Part shown: positions 8,417 to 15,703 of the stretch, in pieces
How positions within the stretch are numbered: position 1 is the first letter of the stretch
How the letters are laid out: the number at the start of each line of letters is the position of its first letter
Assembly (NCBI RefSeq): GCF_013391085.1
Contig: NZ_CP058334.1
Location: forward strand, 434,001-498,000
Origin: Natronomonas halophila
GTDB lineage: Archaea > Halobacteriota > Halobacteria > Halobacteriales > Haloarculaceae
DNA length: 64,000 nt
Direction: 5' to 3'
Position numbers and translations under genes: made by a program
The notes under the pieces: model-generated
What the model was told of the DNA's origin: nothing
Seen by the model: only the letters and a program-made list of their open reading frames with translations
Databases searched by the model: none

Positions 8417-8558
8417 CGACGACACCTCCCTCGCTGGGGTCGCCGAGATGCAGGATGACGGTCTGGAAGCCGTCACGCGTGAAGTCGATATCCTCGACGA
8501 GCTCGTGGCCGCGGAGCTCTTCCAGGAGTTCGCGACGAGCGTCGACGGCGGTGCTCAT
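8409..8558 (-). CDS. Small hypothetical protein, 49 aa
   Basis: Reads MSTAVDARRELLEELRGHEL and ends GGVVDV. It has an α-helical N-terminus and a strand TVILHLG. Its ATG overlaps the methyltransferase stop and its TGA overlaps the next ATG, so it fits the gap exactly and is probably real. Conserved in copy 2. Confidence 0.6.
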   Translation of the reverse strand: MSTAVDARRELLEELRGHELVEDIDFTRDGFQTVILHLGDPSEGGVVDV

Positions 8559-9397
8559 CGGCTACCACCACCAACAGACTCGATACCGTCCTGAATCGCC
8601 TGCTCGAGAAGGCCATCCAACGTTTCGGGCTCGTTTCCGAACGAATCGAGCGTCGCTTGGTCGGGCTCTTTCAGGTCATGCCGCTCGCGGAAAGACTCCG
8701 GATGGTTGACCCGACCCGGCTTCGCGCCGAGGTGCAGCTGAGGGTTGCCTTCTTCGGGAACACCCATGACGTCGACGCGCTTCCCTGTGATAATGACGCG
8801 CTCGCGATGCTGTGGGACGCCGTAATCAGCGGCGTCGACGACTTCCCAAGTTACGTTGTAGCCGGCGTCCGCAAAGGTCTCACAGACCTCCATAATCGCC
8901 TGACCGTCCTTCATCGTCGCCAGGCCAGGCACGTTCTCCATCACGAAGGAGACGGGCTTCGCTTGGTGAACGATGCGGGCCATCTCGAGGTAGAGCTCGT
9001 TCCGCGGATCGTCCTCGTCGCGAGTCCCGATATGCGAAAAGCCCTGGCAGGGCGGGCCGCCGGAAATGGCGGTGATTTCACCGACGCCGACGCCAGCCGC
9101 CTCGAGGATCTCCCACGTCGACACCTTCCGGATATCGCGTTCCATGAGGACCGGCGGTTCATCCTGGTCGAGATGGTCTCCCTCGATGAGGTTCCGCCGA
9201 TACGTAGCAGCGGCGTGTTCGTTCTGCTCGACCGCGACGAGATTCTTGAATCCCGCCTGGCCGAAACCGAGGTCGAACCCACCGATTCCGCTAAACAGCG
9301 AGACGTGAGTGGGCGGCGACGAGTAGCCGATGCGTTCCTGAAGACTCTCTGGTTCCTCGTACTGGTGCGTCCCGAGGAAGGCGCTGCTCTTTAACAT
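8555..9397 (-). CDS. C5-cytosine DNA methyltransferase, catalytic part without obvious target-recognition domain
   Basis: A 280-residue protein. Motif I is FSGIGGFDLG (35-44), motif IV PPCQGFS with catalytic C117 (115-121), motif VI ENV (154-156), motif VIII QHRER (196-200). It transfers a methyl group from S-adenosylmethionine to cytosine C5. Only about 75 residues follow motif VIII, and I cannot find motifs IX and X or a clear target-recognition region, so it is shorter than usual members. It has no restriction enzyme neighbour; protection of element DNA from host restriction is a plausible role. Confidence 0.88.
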   Translation of the reverse strand: MLKSSAFLGTHQYEEPESLQERIGYSSPPTHVSLFSGIGGFDLGFGQAGFKNLVAVEQNEHAAATYRRNLIEGDHLDQDEPPVLMERDIRKVSTWEILEAAGVGVGEITAISGGPPCQGFSHIGTRDEDDPRNELYLEMARIVHQAKPVSFVMENVPGLATMKDGQAIMEVCETFADAGYNVTWEVVDAADYGVPQHRERVIITGKRVDVMGVPEEGNPQLHLGAKPGRVNHPESFRERHDLKEPDQATLDSFGNEPETLDGLLEQAIQDGIESVGGGSR

Positions 9398-9876
9398 CCG
9401 TCGATCACCCCGGCGCCGTCGCAGCGCTGTTCCCAGCGGTCGATAACCTCGTCAGGGTCGCCGTCGGGCTCGTCGTAGGTGTCGACGAGGCTGTACAGCG
9501 GGCGGTTGGCTGTCGGGACCTCGTCGAGGTCGGCGGTCCGCGGCGCGGCCTTCGCGACGAATGACTCGGGCGTGACGTGGTTGCCGTCGCGGTCGGCGTC
9601 GAAGGACCGTTCGTGGGCGAGGGCGCCGTCGTCCGTGACGTACAGCACGCGAATGACGGAGCGTTCGCGATGCGGGCCGTCGACGAGGTCACCATCGTCC
9701 GCGCGGACGCCGGCGAGTTCGACGCCGGCGCGCACCAGAATCGGGTAGGTGCGGGTGCAGCCCTCGGTGACGGGTTCTTCGTCGCCGGCCCCGAGCCATT
9801 GCTGCGGGATGGAGCGCGGCGGGCTCGCGAGCCCGTCGACGAAGCGCCACTCCTGGTCCTGGGCGAACGCTGACAT
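9391..9876 (-). CDS. Hypothetical protein, 161 aa
   Basis: An acidic soluble protein, MSAFAQDQEWRF to GVIDGC, with a predicted β-rich centre (SVIRVLYVTDDGALAHERSF). No family recognised. Overlaps the methyltransferase start by seven bases and abuts the next gene. Copy 2 has one extra codon (Arg) before LVDTYDEP. Confidence 0.6.
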   Translation of the reverse strand: MSAFAQDQEWRFVDGLASPPRSIPQQWLGAGDEEPVTEGCTRTYPILVRAGVELAGVRADDGDLVDGPHRERSVIRVLYVTDDGALAHERSFDADRDGNHVTPESFVAKAAPRTADLDEVPTANRPLYSLVDTYDEPDGDPDEVIDRWEQRCDGAGVIDGC

Positions 9877-10133
9877 CAGGCGTCACCTCCCTGAATCTGC
9901 TTGAGGAGGATTCGCGGGCCGAACACGGCGAGGAGTCCGCCAAGAACCATGAGAAGGCCCGCTGCCACGTATCCGCCGGCTGGGGTGAAGATGCTGACCT
10001 GGCTTAGCTTCAGGCCGACACCCAGCCCCAACCCGAAAGAGGCGATGGAGAGGCCGATGGTTTCCGTGTGGTGGATGAGGCTGTGGAATTCCAGCATGGC
10101 GAGGGCGTCCTCCTGCGTGAGGTCGTCGCTCAT
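9876..10133 (-). CDS. Small two-helix membrane protein, 85 aa
   Basis: The start MSDDLTQEDALAM at 10133 is chosen because it overlaps the stop of the preceding gene. Two hydrophobic segments lie near residues 26-45 (IGLSIASFGLGLGVGL) and 50-75 (AGGYVAAGLLMVLGGLLAVFG). Holin-like in size and topology, but no evidence for that function. Confidence 0.62.
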   Translation of the reverse strand: MSDDLTQEDALAMLEFHSLIHHTETIGLSIASFGLGLGVGLKLSQVSIFTPAGGYVAAGLLMVLGGLLAVFGPRILLKQIQGGDA

Positions 10134-10342
10134 CGGACGGCCCTCCCGTCGATGAAGGCGCTTTCGTCGGCCTGGAGCCATCGCTCGCCGGTGATGTCCT
10201 CCGGGTCGAACAGGACGGCCGTGCCCTCCTCGGGGTCGCGAACGTAGTCCAGCGGCGCCGGCGGCTCGAAATCCTCACCGTGCGGGCAGACGCTGTCGAC
10301 CTCGGCGTCGACGGTGACCTGCTCGCTCTCGCCGGCGCTCAT
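10130..10342 (-). CDS. Small acidic protein, 70 aa
   Basis: MSAGESEQVTVDAEVDSVCP to DGRAVR. It has one CPHG motif and is otherwise acidic and β-prone. Four-base overlaps with the TFB-like gene and the membrane gene support its reality. Function unknown. Confidence 0.58.
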   Translation of the reverse strand: MSAGESEQVTVDAEVDSVCPHGEDFEPPAPLDYVRDPEEGTAVLFDPEDITGERWLQADESAFIDGRAVR

Positions 10343-11247
10343 CGGTTGAACACCTCCTTCAGCGCGGCGACGACGCGGTCCGAGAACGTCGTCTCAGCCG
10401 GTTCGTCCTCGGACTCGGGTTTGGGCTCGAGGATGTCTTCGGCGACGCCGATTTCTCGGTAGTACTTCCGAATCGATGACGGATTCGATCCGGAGGCCTT
10501 GGCGACGTCCTCCTGCGTCCGCTTCTCGTTCTCCATGAGTGCCGCGAAGTAGACGGCGCCGGCGGCGATGTGGTGAGCGGGCCCGTTGATGGGGTGTTCC
10601 ATCCAGGCGCGGCACGCGTAGGCGGTCGCGCGCTCGGTCGCGTCTTGGCTAAGCTCGAGGACCTCGCAGATATCGTGAACGAGCTCGATATTGACCGAGG
10701 ACAGCGCGTCGAGTTCCTCAGCGCTCGCGACGGATGGCTCGGCTCCCGGCGTACAGGTGTCGACACCGCCGTCGGTCAGGACCTCGACGTCGTCAGGGTC
10801 GAGGTCTTCCAGCTTCCCGGCGAGTTCCGGGCCGCCGGGGTTGTTCTCGACTTCGACGCTGGGGTCGCACCACTTGCACAGCGTCTTGTTCTGGAGGCGC
10901 GGGCTGTCGGCGTCGACTTGCGTCCAGGACTCGGCGTCGATCGCGCGGCCACTGCGGGTGCCGTGGTGGCACCGCGGCTTCGAGGGGTCGTCCTCAGCCG
11001 GCAGGTGGTACTTCTTCGTGCGCGACGCGAGCTTCGCGAGAACGACGTGGTCCCAGGCGGTCGGTCCGCAGGTGTTATTTGCCTCTCGCTCCGACCCACT
11101 CGGTAGGCGGGCTCCCTGGCCTGTCTGATCCTTACTCTTCGAACTGGCCGCCGCGTCGCTGGTATCCGCTCGGGCGGACGCCCGAGACTGTTCCTCAGTC
11201 GTGGTAGGGCCGTCATAATTACGGGCCCTGGATTCTTGATTTCGCAT
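10339..11247 (-). CDS. TFB-like protein with a single cyclin fold
   Basis: 302 residues from ATG 11247; a GTG at 11307 would extend it into a hairpin and is disfavoured. The C-terminal part (HIAAGAVYFAALMENEKRTQ then VAKASGSNPSSIRKYYREI) matches the second cyclin repeat of archaeal TFB/TFIIB, which contacts TBP and promoter DNA. A second repeat and the N-terminal zinc ribbon are absent. Instead there is a Ser/Thr-rich tail and a CHHG ... CKWC cluster that may bind zinc. It heads the 11-gene overlapping operon ending at the integrase and could redirect transcription to element promoters. Confidence 0.75.
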   Translation of the reverse strand: MRNQESRARNYDGPTTTEEQSRASARADTSDAAASSKSKDQTGQGARLPSGSEREANNTCGPTAWDHVVLAKLASRTKKYHLPAEDDPSKPRCHHGTRSGRAIDAESWTQVDADSPRLQNKTLCKWCDPSVEVENNPGGPELAGKLEDLDPDDVEVLTDGGVDTCTPGAEPSVASAEELDALSSVNIELVHDICEVLELSQDATERATAYACRAWMEHPINGPAHHIAAGAVYFAALMENEKRTQEDVAKASGSNPSSIRKYYREIGVAEDILEPKPESEDEPAETTFSDRVVAALKEVFNR

Positions 11248-11288
11248 GGTTTCTGAAATTTCCCTCTGCAGGGGGTTTTGGAAACCAG

Positions 11289-11314
11289 GCCCGGCGTGGT
11301 GCAACACGCCGGGC
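11289..11314 (-). promoter_or_regulatory. Strong hairpin in the presumed 5' leader of the TFB-like gene
   Basis: Perfect 10-base arms (11289-11298 and 11305-11314) with a 6-base loop, between a TATA-like CATAAACG near 11360 and the ATG at 11247. A second small dyad, GGTTT-TGG-AAACC, lies at 11274-11286. Most genes here look leaderless, so a structured leader is unusual. Confidence 0.5.
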
Positions 11315-11410
11315 GTCTTCTGGCCGCGCCCGATGGGCCTGGCTCCCTACCGAATACGTTTATGCGGTTCCTAATAATCCTACTGGTGGTAGTACCCCAA
11401 TTGGAGTCCA

Positions 11411-11451
11411 CCAACAGTATCATATATCATGTTACCAATAGTATCATGTAT
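11411..11451 (+). promoter_or_regulatory. Tandem 17-bp operator-like repeats over the winged-helix gene promoter
   Basis: CCAAYAGTATCATRTAT occurs at 11411-11427 and 11435-11451 with a 24-base period. The first copy contains the likely TATA (CATATATC, about 25 bases before ATG 11450) and the second covers the transcription and translation start. This arrangement suggests autorepression by the encoded winged-helix protein. Confidence 0.6.
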
Positions 11452-11782
11452 GCCCCTTTCGACGGATACGGTGATGCTGCTGCAGCACCCGACGGACCAA
11501 ATGATTCTCAGGGAGCTGCAGGAAGGCCGAAACCTCGGTGCGAATATCGCCGACGAAATCGACCGACATCAGAAGACGGTCACGAAACGTCTGAATCAAC
11601 TCGAGGACTACGGCCTCGTCGAAAACATCGGCCGAGGCGTCTACGAACTCACCGCTCGCGGCGCTGCGACCTACGAGCTCATCGACGAGCGCGACCGAGA
11701 GGACTTCGAGGACCTCGTCGACGAACGGGCTGAGGACCTCACCGTCGAGGGGCAACGAATCGTCGATGCGGCTGAGAACTGA
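11450..11782 (+). CDS. Winged-helix transcriptional regulator
   Basis: 110 residues from ATG 11450 (an ATG at 11429 is in the repeat region). MILRELQEGRNLGANIADEI and KTVTKRLNQLEDYGLVENIG form a MarR/PhiH-like winged helix with the wing GRGVYELTARG. The acidic C-terminal helix may dimerise. It is divergent from the TFB-like operon and shares 200 bases of control region with it, so it is a good candidate for a repressor of the integrase operon and of itself. Confidence 0.8.
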   Translation: MPLSTDTVMLLQHPTDQMILRELQEGRNLGANIADEIDRHQKTVTKRLNQLEDYGLVENIGRGVYELTARGAATYELIDERDREDFEDLVDERAEDLTVEGQRIVDAAEN

Positions 11783-11791
11783 CATTCTGTT

Positions 11792-12085
11792 TTAGTTCCG
11801 CGGCTCGATTTCGTAGGTGTCGCCGTCGACGTGCTCGACGCCGGTGCCGGCCTCACCGGCCATCTGCTCGAGGATGGCTCGGACGGCTGGCTCTCGCGGC
11901 AAGGTGTTCTTCGCGACCTCGTCGACGGTGACCTCGGTGACTATCTGGACGTCGTCGTCCTCAAGGTCGGCGTCGTCGTCCAGGTCCTCGATCTCGAGGT
12001 TGAGGAGCATCGAAATGTAGCCGCGGACGGATTCCAGCTGCTTCGCGCTTACGTCGACGTCCGGTTCAGGGGTTGCTGCTGCCAT
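11792..12085 (-). CDS. Hypothetical acidic protein, 97 aa
   Basis: MAAATPEPDVDVSAKQLESV to YEIEPRN. The centre is very acidic (EIEDLDDDADLEDDDV) followed by TEVTVDEVAKNTLPREPAVR. Convergent with the winged-helix gene, nine bases apart. A TATA-like CCTTTTACC lies about 30 bases upstream of its ATG. Function unknown. Confidence 0.6.
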   Translation of the reverse strand: MAAATPEPDVDVSAKQLESVRGYISMLLNLEIEDLDDDADLEDDDVQIVTEVTVDEVAKNTLPREPAVRAILEQMAGEAGTGVEHVDGDTYEIEPRN

Positions 12086-12126
12086 ACACGAGGAGCGACG
12101 GCCTATAGAACGGTAAAAGGGGGATG

Positions 12127-12144
12127 CATTTCCGGTATAAAAGA
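12127..12144. repeat. 18-bp site shared with the orc promoter (copy A)
   Basis: CATTTCCGG-TATAAAAGA. It matches 14497-14514 at 15 of 18 bases and lies in the intergenic region 12086-12233, which otherwise holds TATA-like boxes for both flanking genes. Confidence 0.5.
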
Positions 12145-12233
12145 GGAGGGGTGACTTCCGGCAATCGCGGTTGTTTCAGTATCAGAAATAGTGAATAAGA
12201 CCTATTAACTGTGAGTGGTACGAATGGGACACT

Positions 12234-12407
12234 ATGAGCGATGACAAATCAGAGCGTGAGGAAGACCTTGAGGAGATGCTTGAGGCAGCTGAAGACGAAA
12301 CGTCACCCGTCGCGCTCGCCGAACGCGCGTATAACCGGAACGAGGACGCGGAACCCAAAGCACGACTTTCTAACTCGTCTGCTCCGGCGCGGGCGAAGCA
12401 CGACTAA
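12234..12407 (+). CDS. Small acidic protein, 57 aa
   Basis: MSDDKSEREEDLEEMLEAAE to PARAKHD, charged and probably mostly helical or disordered. A TATA-like CCTATTAAC about 31 bases upstream of the ATG fits a leaderless transcript. It is followed 10 bases later by the protease-like gene and is probably co-transcribed with it. Confidence 0.55.
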   Translation: MSDDKSEREEDLEEMLEAAEDETSPVALAERAYNRNEDAEPKARLSNSSAPARAKHD

Positions 12408-12417
12408 CTTCTAACAT

Positions 12418-13347
12418 ATGCCTACTTGGGGGGAGATTCTCGACCAGATAGAAGAGGGCCGTGAACGGATCGGTCTCGAGGCATACGACGTCGTTCGTAA
12501 GAAGTACATTGACGACTTGGCGGACTACACCGGAAACGACGTCATCCTGTATTCCTCATCCTGGACGGCGCCGTCGGACAACACGGCGAACCAATCCATC
12601 GATGATAGTGACATCCAAGGGTTCATGGAGGCGCTCAGCGGCCTCGATGGCGATACGCTGGACCTTGTGATTCACAGCCCGGGCGGAAAACCGGAGGCAG
12701 CAGAACAAATCGTCGAATACCTTCGAGACAACTTCGATGAGATACGAGCGTTCGTTCCGCAATCAGCCCGATCGGCGGCCACGCTCGTCTGCTGTGCAGC
12801 CGATGTCGTCTATATGGGTTCGCACTCCAGTCTCGGCCCGATCGACCCGCAGCTGAGACTCCGAACAGACCTCGGCCCTCGAATGGTGCCCGCTCACTCT
12901 ATCCTCGAGCAATTCGACATGGCCCGAAACGAATTCAAAGAGACAGGAGAAGTCGGGCATTGGGCACCGATTCTGCGCCAGTACGGGCCGAGCCTTATCA
13001 GGGAGTGCGAGGACGCCATCGACTACTCCGAGCAACTTGCAAAGCGGTGGGCAGAGGAGTTCCAGGTTGACACCGAGGATGCCGCGAGCGAACTTGCCGA
13101 AAACCTCTCGGAACGGAAAGAACACAAAAGCCACAACCGGCCCATAATGCGGGATGAAGCCGAAGAGATCGGTTTCAACGTCGAGCCGCTGGAACAGGAC
13201 GATGATCTACAAGACCACGTCCTTTCCGTCTTCCACGCCGCCGGCCACACTCACTCGGGGACAGGGGCTGCTAAAATCATAGAGAACCACGCCGGGAATA
13301 GTTTCGTCCGAATAGCAGGTCAACCGGAATCCGAAGACGACGAATAA
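12418..13347 (+). CDS. ClpP-class serine protease-like protein (serine dehydrogenase proteinase, SDH family)
   Basis: A 309-residue protein. HSPGGKPEAAEQI (86-98) forms the oxyanion region, and QSARSAATLVCCAADVVYMG (about 115-134) carries the presumed nucleophile S119 of the ClpP/SppA fold. SSLGPIDPQL supplies the conserved aspartate D143. No signal peptide or membrane helix is evident, so it is probably cytoplasmic. Known members cleave peptides or act on membrane-associated proteins; the target here is unknown. Confidence 0.82.
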   Translation: MPTWGEILDQIEEGRERIGLEAYDVVRKKYIDDLADYTGNDVILYSSSWTAPSDNTANQSIDDSDIQGFMEALSGLDGDTLDLVIHSPGGKPEAAEQIVEYLRDNFDEIRAFVPQSARSAATLVCCAADVVYMGSHSSLGPIDPQLRLRTDLGPRMVPAHSILEQFDMARNEFKETGEVGHWAPILRQYGPSLIRECEDAIDYSEQLAKRWAEEFQVDTEDAASELAENLSERKEHKSHNRPIMRDEAEEIGFNVEPLEQDDDLQDHVLSVFHAAGHTHSGTGAAKIIENHAGNSFVRIAGQPESEDDE

Positions 13348-13388
13348 CGTCAGCACTCCTAATTCTCGCGATTTCTGGGTTCGCTAAT

Positions 13389-14456
13389 TTAGAGCGTTTT
13401 CTTCGAGAGGCGAATCTCGACCGAGGGCTCGATCGACGAGTCGCACGCTTCGTGGACGTTGTTCTGGGTCTCGATGAGGTCGTACTCCCGGAGCTTCGCT
13501 AACTGGTTTCGGCGCGTTCGGTTCGTCGACGGCGGCCGCGACGGCCGCTCGTTCCAGACGTCGTCCTGGTGGGCGTCGGCGAGGTCGTAGAGCCGCGACG
13601 AGGACACGGGGCCGTACACGCGGATGAGTTCGTAAAGGAACTGGTAGGCGAAAGGGAGACTCCGGATATTCGCCTTCCGGATGTCGCGCTTCGCGAGCTC
13701 GTAGCCGCGCTCGATGTCGGCGTCGTGAATCTCGTCGTGGCCGCGCTCGTCGGCGACCTCGGCGGCGGCCCGCAGCGACTGGATGGCATCGCGAGCGACG
13801 CCGGCCTGGTGGTCGGCAATCGCCTCCAGTTGGGCGCGACTCCAGGCGTCGCGACGCAGCCCGGCTTCGGCGCGGCGCTGGAGGATATCGGCGAGTTCTG
13901 AGACGCTGAAGCGGTCCAGCGGGATGTGCGTCCCGGCGGTAAAGCGGTCGCGAACCCCGGGGTCGAGCCGGCTAAACCACCGTTCCGGCTCGTGACAAAT
14001 CACGACCACGGAGAGCCCGGCCATGCTGCTGAGGGTGTCGACCGCGTCGCGGGCGATGTCGTCGGCTTCGTCGAGGATCACGACGCCAGCAGGGTCGGCG
14101 TCGGCGACGATCTCCTCGAGCATCGCGAGGACGTCGGCGACTGGTTCGGTGCGTGGGACGTCGTCGGGCCCGCGCTGGAAGCTCTCGATGGTGCGGCGAT
14201 AGATGGACCCGGGGGCGACATCGAGACACCGGACGTGGGCGTCGATCGTGCCGCGGCGCTCTCGGAGTCGCTCGACGCATTGCTTCGAGAGGACGGTTTT
14301 GCCGACGCCGCTGGAGCCGGAGAGGACGGCGTGGCCGCGATGGGACCCGTCTGTGCCGGGGTCGAGTGCCTCCAGGAGGAGGTCCGTTTCGCTCTCGCGG
14401 TGGAGGAGTCTCGTCGGCCGATGGTCCTCGTCGAAGACGTCCCGACGAACGATCAT
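13389..14456 (-). CDS. cdc6: Orc1/Cdc6 replication initiator
   Basis: A 355-residue AAA+ protein. Walker A is GSSGVGKT (47-54), Walker B ILDEAD (127-132), sensor 1 region VVICHEPERW, arginine region RDRF. The C-terminal 110 residues carry a winged-helix DNA-binding domain. It binds origin repeats and loads the helicase, so the element probably replicates from its own origin. Start at 14456 is supported by a TATA (minus-strand TTTTTATAC) about 27 bases upstream. It is convergent with the protease-like gene. Confidence 0.9.
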   Translation of the reverse strand: MIVRRDVFDEDHRPTRLLHRESETDLLLEALDPGTDGSHRGHAVLSGSSGVGKTVLSKQCVERLRERRGTIDAHVRCLDVAPGSIYRRTIESFQRGPDDVPRTEPVADVLAMLEEIVADADPAGVVILDEADDIARDAVDTLSSMAGLSVVVICHEPERWFSRLDPGVRDRFTAGTHIPLDRFSVSELADILQRRAEAGLRRDAWSRAQLEAIADHQAGVARDAIQSLRAAAEVADERGHDEIHDADIERGYELAKRDIRKANIRSLPFAYQFLYELIRVYGPVSSSRLYDLADAHQDDVWNERPSRPPSTNRTRRNQLAKLREYDLIETQNNVHEACDSSIEPSVEIRLSKKTL

Positions 14457-14479
14457 GTCTGAGACCGACGCAAGATGGG

Positions 14480-14514
14480 TATAAAAATCAGGGTCTCATT
14501 TCCGGCAGGAAAGA
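14480..14514 (-). promoter_or_regulatory. orc promoter with palindromic 18-bp site (copy B)
   Basis: TATA at 14480-14488 on the minus strand. Just upstream, 14497-14514 (CATTTCCGG-CAGGAAAGA) contains the dyad TTTCC-GGCA-GGAAA and matches the site at 12127. It may be an initiator-binding box or a shared operator. Confidence 0.5.
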
Positions 14515-14535
14515 AATCGTGGAGTGAAAATAAAG

Positions 14536-15615
14536 TCAGCCGCAGAAAACCTGCGTCACCCAGAGCTCATCGCCACGGATCTCGACGCCAATACCTTCCG
14601 AATTCCAAGCGTCGCTGAGAAGGTTTCGTCGGTGGCCAGAAGAAGCCAACCAGGACTCGACAACGCGTTCAGCGGTCGTATTCGGGCTGGTGCCGTACCC
14701 CTCGCTGTAATAGAGATTTTCACCGACAGCGTTGCAGGTGATGCCTACAGACGTGACTCGATCGTACGAGTCCTCACCGTCAGGGTTTTCATGAGCGTAG
14801 AAGTCCCGTGCGACCATGTCTTGACTATGATTCTTCGCGACGCCGTGGAGCGCCGGGTTGTTCTCGAGCGTCGCGAGGCCGCGCTCGGAGCGAATCTCAT
14901 TCACTTCGCTATGAATCGCCGTTTCGATGGCTTCTTCCTCGCTTTCGGTGTCCGTATCGAGCATTCCAGCGACGGCGCCGGCGCCCGCTTCGGCGTTCTC
15001 ATCGATAGCCGGTACGCCAGTCCCTAAGAACCCGGCGAGAAACAGCGCACCGACCGCGAGAAGTAGAATCGGCGTCACCGTTTTGACCAGGCTGAATATC
15101 GAGCCGAGGAGTCGGCTCAACCAACGATTGAACCGTCGAAGATACGAGGGTAATCGCTTCACGACTTGAAACGGAGCGAGGATCGCTATGATCGCCAAGC
15201 CAGCGATCGTCGCGGCAACGCGACGCCCCTGCGTTGTGATCGAGCGCTGACTATCGTTCTCGGCGTCCTCGTCGTCCGGCCTGGCAATGGAGCCGTCGGG
15301 GTTGACATCCGGGCTTGAAGAGGTCGTGTAGTCCTTCGCGGCGCCCGGGAGCTCCGCGCCAGGGTCCGCCGTGTCGGTGTCGGAATCAGCAGTTTCCTCG
15401 TTTTGCTTTGGCGGGTCTGTCTCTGACCCAAATGCTTCTCCGAGCAATCCGCCGCTACCGCTGCTTCTGAATTCAGGCCCGTGCGTGTCGGCCTGCTTCA
15501 GGCCGGGGCAGTTGTGGTTTTCTGGGAGTCGATGGCTCTTACAGTATTTTCCCGTACAGTAATTACAATCGTACAGGAGCGAACTGCTGTCCCCGCATAT
15601 CGAACACCCCGACAC
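14536..15615 (-). CDS. AN1-type zinc finger / two-helix membrane / CAP-domain protein
   Basis: A 359-residue protein. Residues 4-36 form an AN1-like finger (C4, C7, C17, C20, C25, H28, H34, C36). A disordered linker follows, then two hydrophobic segments near 132-152 and 171-195. The C-terminal 120 residues are a CAP/SCP domain with HSEVNEIRSERGL, HENPDGEDSYDRV, GENLYYS and SGHRRNLLSDAW. The topology places the CAP domain outside the cell or in the particle envelope. CAP domains can bind lipids or act on partner proteins; the role here is unknown. The TATA is TTTTATAAAA at 15637-15646. Confidence 0.82.
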   Translation of the reverse strand: MSGCSICGDSSSLLYDCNYCTGKYCKSHRLPENHNCPGLKQADTHGPEFRSSGSGGLLGEAFGSETDPPKQNEETADSDTDTADPGAELPGAAKDYTTSSSPDVNPDGSIARPDDEDAENDSQRSITTQGRRVAATIAGLAIIAILAPFQVVKRLPSYLRRFNRWLSRLLGSIFSLVKTVTPILLLAVGALFLAGFLGTGVPAIDENAEAGAGAVAGMLDTDTESEEEAIETAIHSEVNEIRSERGLATLENNPALHGVAKNHSQDMVARDFYAHENPDGEDSYDRVTSVGITCNAVGENLYYSEGYGTSPNTTAERVVESWLASSGHRRNLLSDAWNSEGIGVEIRGDELWVTQVFCG

Positions 15616-15636
15616 ATCTACTCACAACAACGCGGA

Positions 15637-15646
15637 TTTTATAAAA
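15637..15646 (-). promoter_or_regulatory. TATA box of the AN1-CAP gene
   Basis: The self-complementary TTTTATAAAA is centred about 26 bases before the ATG at 15615. Bases 15647-15703 hold no gene. Confidence 0.6.
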
Positions 15647-15703
15647 CGCTAGGACGGGTTTTATTTCAGAAGTACGCTGGTGGACCAGCGTTGCTGTGCA
15701 TTC

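Noticed and set aside
11271-11286. Origin recognition box GGGGGTTTTGGAAACC
   Set aside because: It contains GGAAAC and a G string, but their order and orientation differ from haloarchaeal ORBs and it lies in the TFB leader, away from the orc gene.
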